Part shown: positions 1 through 11,900 of the stretch, in pieces | Position numbering within the stretch: position 1 is the stretch's first letter | How the letters are laid out: each line of letters opens with the position of its first letter | Assembly: GCA_007644065.1 (NCBI GenBank) | Contig: VJWN01000001.1 | Span: forward strand, 1,316,340-1,380,339 | Length of the DNA stretch: 64,000 nt | From: Margaritispora aquatica | Lineage: Eukaryota; Ascomycota; Leotiomycetes; Helotiales; Discinellaceae | Direction: 5' to 3' | Program-made: the position numbers and the translations under genes | The notes under the pieces: generated by a model | What the model was told of the DNA's origin: nothing | The model's input: only the letters and a program-made list of their open reading frames with translations | Database searches by the model: none

Positions 1-491
1 GCATTCAGGTTCAGCACCGGCTTCCAGTCCTCTCGCAGAATGTTCAGGCAGACGTTGCCCTCCAGATCGATGTTGGGATGGTAGATCTTCTGCGTGCACT
101 TGACTTTCGGAGCTTCGTGAGGGAAATTTTGACTAATCGCAAACGTGAAGAAGAATTTGCCGCCTTTGTACATGCCCTCGTCCGGCTCGATGGTGAGTGT
201 GAAGTTGAGTGTATCGTCTGGGTCTGGGAAGTCGGTCTTCATAGTACTTGGGAGGGAGAGCTCGGTGAGATCTGAGATTCGGTGTTAGCCTGGCGCATAA
301 TACACCCAAATGCCAAAATGTATACCCTTTTGAACTCGCAGTTGCGCGGCAGTGACCTTCTTCCTCTTGTTGCCTGCAGCAGCATCTGCATTTGCCTCCT
401 GCTGCTGCTTCTGCTTCTATTTTGAAGTCAACACGCGACCATTCTCTAGAACCGCAGAAGCCCCACGTACCATAGACCAAATTTTCAACAT
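1..491 (-). CDS. UBC12: NEDD8-conjugating enzyme E2 (Ubc12), 5' part only
   Basis: The gene runs off the left edge. Exons read on the minus strand: 491-471, 416-326 and 271 to below 1, all phase-consistent. Exon 1 encodes MLKIWSM, exon 2 a lysine/glutamine-rich stretch ending [10 protein letters not shown], and the splice creates the Asp of KDLTELSLP. The E2 (UBC) fold follows, with [34 protein letters not shown] and KPVLN; the Cys in VCLNIL is the expected thioester residue. The short basic N-terminal peptide before the UBC core is characteristic of Ubc12 and in known orthologues docks on the NEDD8 E1. In the family, Ubc12 passes NEDD8/Rub1 to cullins. The start ATG at 491 was chosen because it gives the family-typical N terminus. 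The C-terminal half of the E2 is outside the window. Confidence 0.93.
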
Positions 492-2193
492 CTTGACAGG
501 CTCTCTCTGCGAACACTAGGCGTGTGCAAGCGCAAGGTGGATTTGTTGTATGTTGAGGAGGGGTGGAAAGCTTTGGAAGTGACGATTCGTAGGCGGTGAT
601 GACTACGTCAGTGATTGGAATCTAAAAAGAAGTCAAAGAAAGAGGAGCGCTGGTTGATATGCGAATGAGTAATGCAGCAAGCAGTAAAACAAACGTGAGT
701 TGTAGGCTGACGTTTTAGAAAGTCTTTGGTGAATGGTAACTGGAGATTGTCGATGGTGGGGCGGGATGATGCCTAACCTTATCACCGAAAGCTGGTTGGG
801 AGCGTTCAGCCTTCTCCTTGACCTACTATATTAAGGTACTGTGAATGTATCGACGGAAGCCTTCGAAGCTTGTAGTGAGTCGAGCTGCCACATGACATCC
901 ATATAACTATGAGCAATGTTGTTACATGCCTTTCAAGAGTCTTTAAAGTCTTCAAACAATCGCATAGGTTGTTCTCAAATGTTAATTGATATTTGATAGA
1001 ACATTTGAACCTACGAGCAATTCTCATGGAAGCAAGACAGTCTAGGGTATTACTATACAAGCATTTTTAAAGAAGATATTTGAGACCTATTAATTTGCTT
1101 GTCAGATGTATATTGGGATTGTAGGCTAAAGACTATATCCATTCTCATATACAAGTAAAGCCTGACAAGTAGATGACCTAGTCCACAATTATAAGATCTC
1201 TACTCTAGCTATAATGTTCAAGACAGTAGTAGCTTAGGTATCTAGATAAACGCTGCCTGAAAATTTTCTTTCTCGTGTCTTTCATATAGTCGTACAGGTG
1301 ATATCTTGCCTATATCAAACTATTTGCCCCGTGCAGTATCAGCATCGGCAACAGCAACAGTGCAAGTGACAAGCTAGACTTGAGCGATACTAGAAACCGT
1401 TCTCTAGTCATCCACAGAAATTGAATCATACCGGAGTAATAATGTAGTAAGTATTTAAGGCCTGAGGTGCCAAATTATCTGCTAGTTATTGTTGAGACCA
1501 TTAATCCTGACGATATAAGAAGCGAATGTGAAAAATGCCACAGCTCACACGTCGCAATCCACTGGCTGACAGACCCTGCACCGCATAGAGATGGCTATCA
1601 TTACTCTGCAGCCCAAGGAGTCGCCTCTCAACAGCAAATCAAATCATATCAGAGAAATGTCTCTTATATGCAAGAGCGGGTGAACCTGAAGTCTGGCTGA
1701 AACCTCAAAGAGCAGGTATTAAGCGAGAAGCTGTTGTCGTGAGCTAGGGGGGATTGATTTGAGGTAGGATAATAGCCTTATGCTCCGTAGCATGTCATTA
1801 TTGGCATCGCTAATAGTGCTAAGAAGAGATTTATGGATTTGGGCTGCTTGTTTAAAGCAATCTGATACTAGAGATTTCTACTCTCAACTTCGGGTGGAAT
1901 GAGGTGGCTAGTCACTTATAAGTTGTAACTTAAGTCGCTGTTTAATTCGACACGCAAGCATTCAAGGGAAGGAGTATGTCAACATTGAATTGTGTGTGCA
2001 TGTGTAAGTATTACGTTAATCATTACACAGTCTTGTGTATCAAGTCCAAACGCACCTACACAAACAATACAGCCTCCCCAATCTCTTATACAGAGAGTTG
2101 TAAGCTGACCCAGGAACGCCCTTTAGAAACCCAAACCGATAATACACCATTGCTCCTGAAACATTACTCATAATCAGTCATAAACATAGGACT
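492..2193. other. intergenic, no gene recognised
   Basis: About 1.7 kb between the UBC12 start and the 3' end of the coiled-coil gene. The part next to 491 must hold the UBC12 promoter. The rest becomes AT-rich and contains only short open frames without family resemblance, including a 77-codon frame at 1467-1700 that begins at GTG. Confidence 0.6.
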
Positions 2194-4413
2194 TCAGTCT
2201 CCTCGACCCTTGTAGTTGCCCATCTTCTCGATTGAGCTCATAATACCACTTCTATAGCCCATTCCGCTCCCAGGCCTAGCTGCTATACCACTGCCGCTTT
2301 TGCTGCGATCCTGACTGCTCCCTGGTGCGCCAAAGGCCCCGCGGCCGATGCGACTCTCTGTTGCGGGATTCATGTTTGATTTACCAGCTGGTGCTCGAAG
2401 TCCTGATGAGCGAGTCATACTTCTCTGAAGTCCTTCAGGATTCGAAGATTGACTCAGAGGTCGAGCAATCTTGCTTGGACTTTGCACCATGGGAGTGGTG
2501 TCCACATTAGAGAGCATTTCGTCGTATGCAGCAATAAGTGGAATCATTTCATCCACAGCAGTGACCAGCTTCCCTTTCTCGATACGCTCTTCATCCAAGA
2601 GTCGTCGAAGTTCAGAATTGTCATATTTCACACTTTTAAGCATCTCCGAAAGACCCTCCATCTCCGCCTCATACTCTTTCATCTTGGCGTCTCGAGCAGC
2701 CTGCTTCTCTACCTCCTTTGAGTTATCCTTGGGCTCCACCTTGGTCATTGTCGTGTCTCGTCCCAGACGTAATTCTTCATTTTCCTTGGTGAGTTCCTCA
2801 ACCTGGTTCTCCAGTTCTCTAACCTTCTTATCCCATCGCTTCTCGTAGCTCTTTTTCAAAGCAGATACTTTGGTTTCGTGCTTGTCTTTGTAGAGAACAT
2901 GGAGTTCTCTAGAAACCTTTTCAACAGCCATCTCTACTGCTCTCGCGTCTCCAGCTCCATTACTAGTTGCACCACAAGCACATTCGCCTGATTTACTGTC
3001 ACGGCTTGGGGATGTAGGTTGTGGTTTGCCTGCTTTCATGGCCGCCATTTTACTCTCAGCCTCCTGTGCCATCATCTCGGCGGCTTGTCGCCTTCCTTCA
3101 CTTTCATCCAAACGTCCTTCAAGCTCATCCCTCTCCTTCTCACCGTGCATAATTTCCTCTTTAACATTCCTCAAAACGGCTTCCATCTCACGGCTCCGCT
3201 TTTCCCATTCCTCCTTCTCGATGGCTAATTGCGCTTTGAGATCCCGCTCTTCTCGAATCTGCTCAAGACTTTCACCAACCCTCTTTTCAGCATCGCCAAC
3301 AGCAGTCTTCAAAAATTGTAACTCTGCCTCTTTACCGCTTAGTGAGGCTTTCAGACTGCTAATCTGAGACAGAAAATTGGACTTGAGGCTTTCAAGCTCC
3401 CGAGGCGTGATTGAGGGTAAGCTTCGTGGTGTTGGTGCTGGTGGAATATCGAAGTCAAGTAAGTTGGACATATGCCGATTCGAAGAAGGTGTAGTTGCCC
3501 AAGATATGTCTGGCATGGTCGAACTCTTGTATGGAGAAGGCCTATTTTGTCTCATTGGCGTCTGCTGGCTGTACCCAGAAAATCCATTAAACTGCTCTGT
3601 GAAGTCCATCAGGTTCTCGGTGTGTCCTTCGTCCCTACTCTGTGTGTATCTATGCGATCTTGAATTTGGTGACGGAGAACGAACTGGCCGACGAAGAGTT
3701 GCGGGAGTGCTCCCTTGGAATCGTCTTGGTGTTGGGGGCATCGAAGCATGTCTCGAGGGAGTTTGTCCAAGTTTTGCAAACACAGTCATCTCTGGCAAGG
3801 CTGAGAATTCGCTGAATGAGCTGACCATTGTATCATCCATATTTTGCTCATCGTTTACAGCAGTTTGGCCAGCCAAGCTTCCCACGTTATCGTCTAGCTC
3901 AAGCCCTTCGTGCAACTCGCTATCACCATCCTCAAGAATTTCAATTGCCTTTGTGAGACCCTCGTTATCGCGCAAGACATCATCAATGCTAACAGTTCGT
4001 TCAGTGATTTGAGTTACCACGGGAGACGATGGCTTCACAGGGAACCTCTTGATCGGCGATGATATTTTGCGTGGACTCTGGATGGGATCAGAAGTTTCTG
4101 AGCTAGAAGTAATCCTGGATGGCGGAGAGGCGCGACTCTTGAGTATTTTCAGTGGTGAATTGGTTTCGCGATCGCTGGTGCTCTTCACAGAAAGTCTAGG
4201 GAACTTGCTGGGAGAAATGTTTTCTAGATCATCATTTGGCTCTGAGATATCTGCAACAAAAGGGGAGCTCGGGGTGCCTTCGCTGTCGGAATCTGTAGAT
4301 GTCTGCATGGTCACTTCGTATAATTCGTGTAAAGGGGTCTTCCGGACACCAGATATGGCAACGGCGTCAAGATTGAGAGCGGAGTGTCTGACTTCTGATA
4401 ACGGTGATGCCAT
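2194..4413 (-). CDS. coiled-coil protein, probable spindle-pole-body component (Cut12/SnaD-like)
   Basis: Single exon, 739 residues, starting at the ATG at 4413 (MASPLSEVRHSALNLDAV); the frame is open a little further upstream but only to a TTG. Residues 1 to about 330 are Ser/Thr/Pro-rich and look disordered, with many SP/TP sites (for example TPRRFQGSTPATLRRP, SPSPNSRS) that could be CDK or MAPK targets. From about residue 335 to 600 there are long charged coiled coils (SLKASLSGKEAELQFLK; ELHVLYKDKHETKVSALKKS; KRWDKKVRELENQVEEL), then a Ser/Arg/Gly-rich tail ending SSIEKMGNYKGRGD. The element VSRELHVLYKDKH...SYEKRW resembles what I remember of filamentous-fungal spindle-pole-body formation proteins (Cut12 family, SnaD). 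That assignment is from memory of family flavour, so the function is tentative; the coiled coil itself is clear. Confidence 0.72.
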   Translation of the reverse strand: MASPLSEVRHSALNLDAVAISGVRKTPLHELYEVTMQTSTDSDSEGTPSSPFVADISEPNDDLENISPSKFPRLSVKSTSDRETNSPLKILKSRASPPSRITSSSETSDPIQSPRKISSPIKRFPVKPSSPVVTQITERTVSIDDVLRDNEGLTKAIEILEDGDSELHEGLELDDNVGSLAGQTAVNDEQNMDDTMVSSFSEFSALPEMTVFAKLGQTPSRHASMPPTPRRFQGSTPATLRRPVRSPSPNSRSHRYTQSRDEGHTENLMDFTEQFNGFSGYSQQTPMRQNRPSPYKSSTMPDISWATTPSSNRHMSNLLDFDIPPAPTPRSLPSITPRELESLKSNFLSQISSLKASLSGKEAELQFLKTAVGDAEKRVGESLEQIREERDLKAQLAIEKEEWEKRSREMEAVLRNVKEEIMHGEKERDELEGRLDESEGRRQAAEMMAQEAESKMAAMKAGKPQPTSPSRDSKSGECACGATSNGAGDARAVEMAVEKVSRELHVLYKDKHETKVSALKKSYEKRWDKKVRELENQVEELTKENEELRLGRDTTMTKVEPKDNSKEVEKQAARDAKMKEYEAEMEGLSEMLKSVKYDNSELRRLLDEERIEKGKLVTAVDEMIPLIAAYDEMLSNVDTTPMVQSPSKIARPLSQSSNPEGLQRSMTRSSGLRAPAGKSNMNPATESRIGRGAFGAPGSSQDRSKSGSGIAARPGSGMGYRSGIMSSIEKMGNYKGRGD

Positions 4414-4569
4414 GCCAATTATGTGCTTATTTTGGTAGCCAGAGCGCAATGATCACCAAGAGCGACGAGAGTGAAAAGGTGTTGGATTTCTTTGAGAAAG
4501 GTTTCCAGTGTTGATCAAAAATCCAGGGGTAAACACAACTAGGAACAAAAAATTGCCGAACGCGCTAAA

Positions 4570-4997
4570 ATGGTCTCCTACGCAACGAACACAGGCACGA
4601 ATGTCAACATCTTGGATCCTTCAAAAGAGGATTTGGCATTTATCCAGGTACATAAGGTAGCTACTTTTTGGAAATAATAAACTTGATGTGATCTTCTCAC
4701 ACCTCATGAAATCATTTACTCAAATCTCTGCCTATGCTCTTAAACTTATCCTTACATACCTCTTCATTGCCAGAAGTGCCCGAGCTTGAGTGAACTAAGA
4801 ATTCCTTTGTTGAATACAACACAAGGTATATATCTCGTCAGTCAAGATGTCTCAAGCGGTGAGCTAGTATTCTATATGCTGTTTACCGAAAATGCATAGA
4901 AGCCCACCATACCAACTCCTACGACAACCGGCCAATCATGAACGCCTGCCCAAAATGCTACATGGATATCATTATCATACAAAGCCGTGGTCATTAA
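4570..4997 (+). CDS. small three-exon gene, 75-residue protein of unknown function
   Basis: Predicted by hand: exons 4570-4647, 4774-4825 and 4900-4997, with GT...AG introns of 126 and 74 bp. All three join in phase and the frame ends at TAA 4995-4997. The protein begins MVSYATNTGTNVNILDPSKE, continues FIQKCPSLSELRIPLLN, and ends NACPKCYMDIIIIQSRGH. It has a CPKC pair that could take part in metal binding, and no signal peptide or membrane span. The start lies 156 bp from the divergent coiled-coil gene, so the two probably share a promoter. The end lies 33 bp from the BRCT gene end, tail-to-tail. I do not recognise a family. Compact spacing and consistent phase argue for reality, but no homology supports it. 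Confidence 0.5.
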
Positions 4998-5030
4998 GCG
5001 TAAAGATCAAAAATTTCGAGGCCAGGACCT

Positions 5031-5939
5031 TCAAACTTTGCTTGAGTCACTGCTTCTCATCTTCTTGAACATCCCATAAACACTTTGTTGTCCTTTTGCT
5101 GTAACCATAAGATTGGAGAAGTTTGCTTCTGGTAGTCTCGTTCCAGCTTTAAGACTTTCCAGAATCCTATGTACAGGTAGTCAGTATGAAAATACAATAA
5201 ATAAGTAAATAGAGTAGTACTTACCACTCAACACCAACATATTTTATGCCCTTTCCCCCAACCCTGCGGATTTCTTTATCCATCTTTCCACTGGCTAAGC
5301 CTCCTCCTGCTCCAGTATGAGCGCCACCAGAAGGCATTCCCAGTATACAATGAGTGACCTGTTTTCTCCCAAGATGGATCGAGATTCTGCCACCATTTTC
5401 TGCAATAATATGCTTGAGTTTATGGTCCGAAACTATTGGATGTGTACTGCCATTAATATAGATCACAAGACCATCGAGAATACCTCTGTGTTGCTTCTGG
5501 TTTTGTTGTTCTTTCAAATCATCCTCTTTCTTTCTTTCAGACATAAGCTTTTCTTCCGCGCTCATAGGTACTGCTTTCAAATTAGGTTTCACTTTAAGAT
5601 TTTGGCTGTAGGGAAAGCATTACGTTTCTTCTTTCCAATCAACATGTCTCCTACGCTGAGTTTTGCCCGCTCTCTGATACTAGGAGTGATGAGAGCTTTC
5701 GCCTTCTCATCCCAATCTTTAGAGCCAGCACCCACTTGGTCTGAAATACGCTTTCCTCCCGTGAGGCCACCTTTAAACTGATGAGATAATTTCATCGATC
5801 GTGACTGTCTCCATCCTGTTGACCCGCCTAGTCGATTCTCTGCACGTTGATGACCTGTTGATGACGAATTCCAAGCATCAAAATGGGCGCCGAACCGAGG
5901 CTCTGCGGCTGCAGGTACATGAAGATTCGGTACAGGCAT
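5031..5939 (-). CDS. BRCT-domain protein
   Basis: Exons 5939-5624, 5570-5225 and 5166-5031 join in phase to 265 residues. The first intron (5623-5571) has donor GTAATG, a CTAAT branch site and acceptor GCAG, which resolves an apparent frame jump near 5590. The start ATG (MPVPNLHVPAAAEPRFGAHF) is the first in frame. The N-terminal half is a Gly/Ser/basic region with the conserved-looking stretch HFDAWNSSSTGHQRAENRLG. The second half, from about residue 140, is one BRCT domain: GILDGLVIYINGSTHPIVSD, HKLKHIIAENGGRISIHLG, KQVTHCILG, then a Gly-rich insert and GKGIKYVGVEWILESLKAG with the family Trp. BRCT domains bind phosphopeptides in DNA-damage proteins. It resembles the Rev1-type BRCT but lacks a polymerase domain. 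Precise role unknown. Confidence 0.82.
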
Positions 5940-8900
5940 AATGGATATCGATGATGACAAGTCAAGCTCTATTATTTCTCGCTTCTTGCAAAAAGCATGT
6001 CGCGTTTACAATAGACCATAGGGCAGGCAGCAGTCACGAAATGCAGGTTGGCGAGGAAACAACTCAGGAAGAGGTCAGGTCAACACGTGATTACGAGAAG
6101 GATTGGAAGTTTAAGATACCTAGACTGCCTTAAATATTTGATTAGGTAAGATGGTCGTACCTTTATTAGAAACCTTAGCATTTTCTATATTACCTGCCTT
6201 GAATGCAGGGACGGGGACGGGGACGAGTCCAGACTTTTGACCTACTGTGATTTTGGCAGTCCCTTATTTCTTCACTTTGGGTTGCACAGAATCACTTTAC
6301 ATGAACTCAATCATTACCCTACTTGCCGGTTTCAATGCACCCAAACGTCGAAGTTCCTGATGCCTTGCATTGCATTGCTTTTGCTTGGAGGCTGATGTGC
6401 TTGTGGCTTCGCGACCAGTTCCCAGTTTCACTCCCAACCCAACAATCATTAGCTTCTCACAACATTACCATGCCCGTTCCCTCCCAGCAGCTCACGACAG
6501 GGAAAAGGCTCCGGACCATGAGCCAAGAGCCATGAGCTAGAGACATAGTACGGAGGACATAATAGGCTACGAAATCTCTGTCAATCCTGACCATTGAGCT
6601 TGCAAGGAAAATACAATGCTACTGTACAAAGAAGAATCCTACAATCTGCGAGAAGCCGCATTGTGTGCAGGCAGGGAGGCATCGGCTTTCTGCGCCATGT
6701 TTTTCGGATCGAGGTCAACGCAGGTATGTCGTGCGTGAAGTGGTGCTATGAATGGGAGCAACCAGGTTGGGCAACGCTGCTTCATCTTGTCCTGCCACAC
6801 ACGAAAATTCATCGAGGCTGGGACCGAGATCCAGGACCAGAAAGCAGTTAACAACAGAAATGGTGGGCTGGTGGCGACATTTCAACAAATCAACTCCTCC
6901 TCTTATCTTCTTCTCTACGTCCGTAACTAGTATTGCTATGTTGCACACGTTCATCGAACATCGTGCTACTATCCATGCAAGAGCAATATAAACTCGGCCT
7001 TAAATGGTATCAACTAGGGCACGAGAGTTGTACCGTGTTGTTGAATGACATATATACCCAGAGTTCATGTGATGATCGCGAAAACATCTATTGGTGATAG
7101 ATGCCTCCGAGGACGGGAATATCCGTACGGACTGGACTACCTTGATAGGATTTTCACACCATGCTCTTCGAGGTCTGATTTGAGGTTGAAATATCATTCT
7201 CGATCAGCACGAGTCCAAGAGCAAGGCCTCGCACAAAGACAAGTCAGGCAAGAAAGCGTAGCAGCTGTGCCCTTGCTCATTCAACTGATTGGAACCATAG
7301 ATGAGGAGGAATAATGGGGAATACGATATCAACCTCGATGGACGGGACAAGGCTTGTGAACTGAAAACATCGTCTACCACCAGAAGATTTGACAAGCTCT
7401 TGAGCTTTTGCAGGATCAGCCGAGACACGGATACACAAACTGGAATGCTTGCAACGTTGAAGTGGGCATTTAAGAAAGCCCTCGGTTTTGCAATAACAGC
7501 TACATTTTAGGCGATGCCTTGGTACTGCCAATACTTCGCGGCAACTGTCTGGTACCCTCATTCTTTGAACATATATCTTTTATGCCTCAAGCAAGATACG
7601 AAGGTACTCGAGCCTCGAGAAGGAATTGGGTCCACTCAAATTCACAAGTGAAATGGTGGTGTGTGCCGTTGGTGGACTGGTGTCAATGAAAAAGGCGGTG
7701 AAGGAGACGCTAAATGTTATATACCATGCCATGGTGGCATCAAATAATTGATCCTCCTGAATAGTAGTTCGAGGATGTTCAATGCCTTATGGCTACTCAT
7801 CTGGCTTATCATGACTCTGCGGCATGTAACTGCTGGATTTTTTTTAATTTGATGAAAGCAATAAGAATTGGCATGGCCGACACTACGAAGTTCTATACCG
7901 ATATTCTTAAGATTTCGCGATCATGATAAGCGTCAACGATGTCCTGTCGTGGGCTCGCGATTGTTAAAAAGTACCCCAGAATGAATCCAAGTCTCGGCCA
8001 AGCTGCCTCAATCCTAGTCACATGTCGACGGACCGTTATCCGCGCTTGCATCTCACGATGTCGAGTGTTCCGCCCTGCGAAATGCATGATAAACGAGGAC
8101 TTTTCTAGCGCTTTAGAGATTCATCCCTGGTACTATTGGCCATTACTCGTACACTTCTGAAAGACAGCTTCACCGGATCGCAAAGATCATATTCCGCCGT
8201 TCATATGGTTCGCTCGGCAGGATAAAATAATGCGAGCTGTGGAGGTGTTGAGTTGTGCTACATGGCCCGCCAGCGTTCTGCCCCTCTTCAGAACTGGTGT
8301 GAGAGGCGCACTGTTGTTGTGTATAAAAGCTTGGCTGGACTTGAGAGATTCTTGAATGACCCTTGATCCTAGATAGTAAAAAACGAGGTTCAACGGGAAT
8401 GACGAGGATGTGGAAGATTGGAGTGTGTCGCGAGAAGATGGTGCGTTGACGTGGTTGACGCTGATTGGGTTGGTCTTTGTAACTCCCAATGAGATCGACA
8501 TTTCGAGTGAGGGGGCCAGATAAGATGATAGGATGAAAGCCAAAATTAACATGGCCTGGGCCATGCTGACATACTGGAAGCCGAAAGCTTCTACTACGCG
8601 GAAGTACGGTATGGTAATTCGATTCTACTCTCATACTCTGCAGTTTGCACTCCAATGCCATAGACTTTCTTGAGATGATCATCTTGAAGTTGGCTTCATG
8701 ATCCAGAGCAGCAACCCCCTGCAGCGTGGCGGAAACTCGGATTATTTTTCGATGGTCACTCAGCCTTCCATTTTCAAGCTGACTTGTACCTCCGAACGAA
8801 GTACACATCAACAGCTCAATCCTGGCACTGGTCCCGACTTAACCCATGAAACAGGCTAATAAACCCTGTACCAGCCACTTCTTTCTTGAGTCTCTTTTCG

Positions 8901-11900
8901 ATCATGATTGGACATGTCTCAGCTGTGGGTAGCCGCTCTGCATATGCACATGCAAGTGCTCTGGCGCACGGCAGGGGACAACTGTCTCTGAAGGAGCTGC
9001 AGGGACCGTTTACCGGGAGTGGAATGAGGGATGGCGAGGAAAAAATAGAGGAGCCAAGGAGAGAGAAGACAGGGGTAGATCAGAGCGGTGAGGTTGCCAT
9101 TTTCATACGTGGGTCACGTATTGCCAATGGATTCTATGGCCAGAGTAAGACATCATAAATCATGGCGAGCTATCTTGACCTGTTCAAGAACACGATTTCT
9201 GATACCAACAATATTCGACTCGATGCTACCATTTGGTCCGAAGCCAGGAATCGAGAATTTCCGAGTCTCATGTTTACTCCAGTCGATGTTAGAGTCGTGG
9301 TGTCTCGGGGAGCCGCATCACTGTGAGCATGAGCATGAGCATGAGCATGCTACTTAGGATCTCCATTGCTTCCGCTGGGAGATCACGAGCTTGCAAGGAG
9401 GGCAGCTAATCAGCTAATCAGCTAATCAGCTTGAGTGCAATCTAGAGCTGCCGTATCGGAATGTGCTGCCACTGTCGATGCATATGTTACTACTTCCAGG
9501 GTTGGCGCATATCATACTATGTTTGCTCCCTATTTTGAACTGCAAGAAAGTACCCATTGCAAGAAGATGACGCGAGTTATTTCCAAGGCTGGATAAAGAT
9601 AGAGCTAGGTCAGATGAGACACAAGGCTGGGTTTGTGGGAAGCCAATAAGTCAGCACAAACCGCATTATAATGTTGATTCTGCTCGTCAAAGATACCAAA
9701 TTCGGTTCCAACTCTCTCACCTCTGCCTGCCCCTTGCGTTATATGATGCAGAGACGAATGTGTAACATATCAAGATCGCGTCTTCTTTGTTGACCACCAG
9801 CAACAATTTAAGCCTCAGATAGTTTAGAGGCCCCATAAGCTATCTTGGTCCTTGACCTATGTTTGAATCAGTACGGAGGTACAAATTATTACCTGAACTC
9901 GGGCGGCGTTTTGTTGTCAGTAAAATAATGGCTGTTTTGCCGAGCCAGTCTTTTTCGTCCACGATGCTTACCAAAGTGTGGTTGTCACAAGCCCCATGGG
10001 CAGAGCTCATTTGTGCGGGCATGAGACAATCGAATTCGAAGCAATCATGTCCACGTCTCTACTGTTGTCGCATGGGCTTGGTTTGGGGAAATCAAATCCT
10101 TTTCCGCTTAATGATGTTGCCGGCTAGAGCAGACAAACTGGAGATATTGGCTTATGCCCAGGCCAACAGGAACTCCATGCGAGAAATGCCGGACCTTACT
10201 TGCACGGCGTGGCTCTCAGATCCCTGGCTATCATTCTCTATCGCCGTCATACCCGCATAGAAAGCTCCAAGCAGCAAATAACCACAAATTCAACCAAAGA
10301 AAACCTCGTAATGTATGATTGCAGACGATTTCGAATTGAACAACGGAATATAGAACAACTTCTTGCCATTGTCAGGCTCAATGCATAGCCGCCAGACTTC
10401 TATCCGCCTTCTCTACTTGAGACACTTCCACTCTGGCTTTAGAGGCAGCCATCATCAGCGCATGCTCGCATTGTCAAAAACGTTCGAACAGCAATGATGA
10501 GCACCCACACCTTTACATGCAGCCCCCCAAAATCAGTAAGAATGCTAGAGCTAAAGCATAGGCCTTTGGCCCAGTCCAGATGCGTCAGGGGCTCATGGAG
10601 ATCGTAGGGGCATTCTAGATCTTCTGCTTCATCCTCGTGATCCTTGTTGGCAACAGTGAAATATTTCGCAAGATGAACCCCTCAAATTGATACGTTTGCG
10701 ACTATCTATGGTGCTCAACAGTCTGTCTGATTTTCGACCATGGCTTCGGCGCAAGAGGAATTTCCGAATGTTGAGCTTTCATCCTATGGATCCAGTGGCC
10801 GGAAGCGATTGATGAGTAGCACTAACCGGCTGGCAAAGGGTAGAGTTGCTTTAATCTTAAGAGGATCTGGCAGCGTATCATTTTCATCCAATCTACCTGG
10901 TAGCTCGTGACAGAAGGATCATTGAGGGCATTTCTTGAGCATTGATCTCTTGACAAGATATGAAGGTACCTTGCCACTTTGCCAGTAACATGGTTCTCTG
11001 GTTTGTTGCGAGGAGGATTGTGGAAATATGGAATTTGATTATCAAAATCTGTCTCGCTGTTAATTCGTCTAAAGTCTCGTTGAGCAGCTTGCCCAGCTTA
11101 TGGTTTCTTGTTCTTGTTGGAGAATGACCGACATGCATGTCCGGGAGCAAAGTTAATCGTGAGATCTGAGCGTGTGTGAGCGTCCACCTGGAAGCTGCAC
11201 TCCGGATTCTTGCCAACGAAAGCTTCGTCAAGCCTGCATAGGCCGCACAGGAGAGCTCACCACTAACTGCACTGTGCGTTAGAGGAAGTCAATCGGGGAA
11301 TTCAAAACCTTATAGAAGCACATCTTGTCCAGCTCGTGCTCTGTGCGCTAATCTTAGGCTTAATCGTTGTGTAGTGCCTGGGTGCGGGATGTTCTGCAAA
11401 GCTCTGATCACATTTGCACACATACCAAAATCAAAATAGTGCCATGAGGGATCTGAAGAGAATACACCTCCGAATACATGAGGCCATGAGAAGGTGGAGG
11501 AAGGGGACTTCTGTACATCACAGTGCAGAAAGCAGCAAACTGCTGCAGCGCAGTACCGGCAAAGGCGTCCACAGGATGAGTGCTGCATCTGCTGCAATAT
11601 CAACGAGATCGCATTGCATTTGAAGGGGGGCTTGCCGCACGTCAGCCAGCTATCCGCGAGCCAGTCAGTCCACACACACATACCACGAGCAGAACATGCA
11701 ACGGAGAAATACTTCAACGACTGCGGCCCGTTCACATGGACTGCAAGGTGCCGAATCGACAGCTTTTTCCATTACAGGTATGCTATGTCTATGGTACCAA
11801 CCGGACGACGAATCGTTGCCAAGAAAGAAGGAAAGTTCTATATACTTCCTCGAAATAATTCATCTTCGACTCCTTCAACGGTATGACTTTTTGTTATAAT

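Noticed and set aside
5589..5600. Apparent frameshift in the BRCT gene
   Set aside because: Explained by a normal 53-bp intron (5623-5571) with GTAATG donor, CTAAT branch site and GCAG acceptor.
8170..8811. 213-codon minus-strand open frame in the stuA upstream region
   Set aside because: No domain, no splice partners, and composition like random reading of non-coding DNA.
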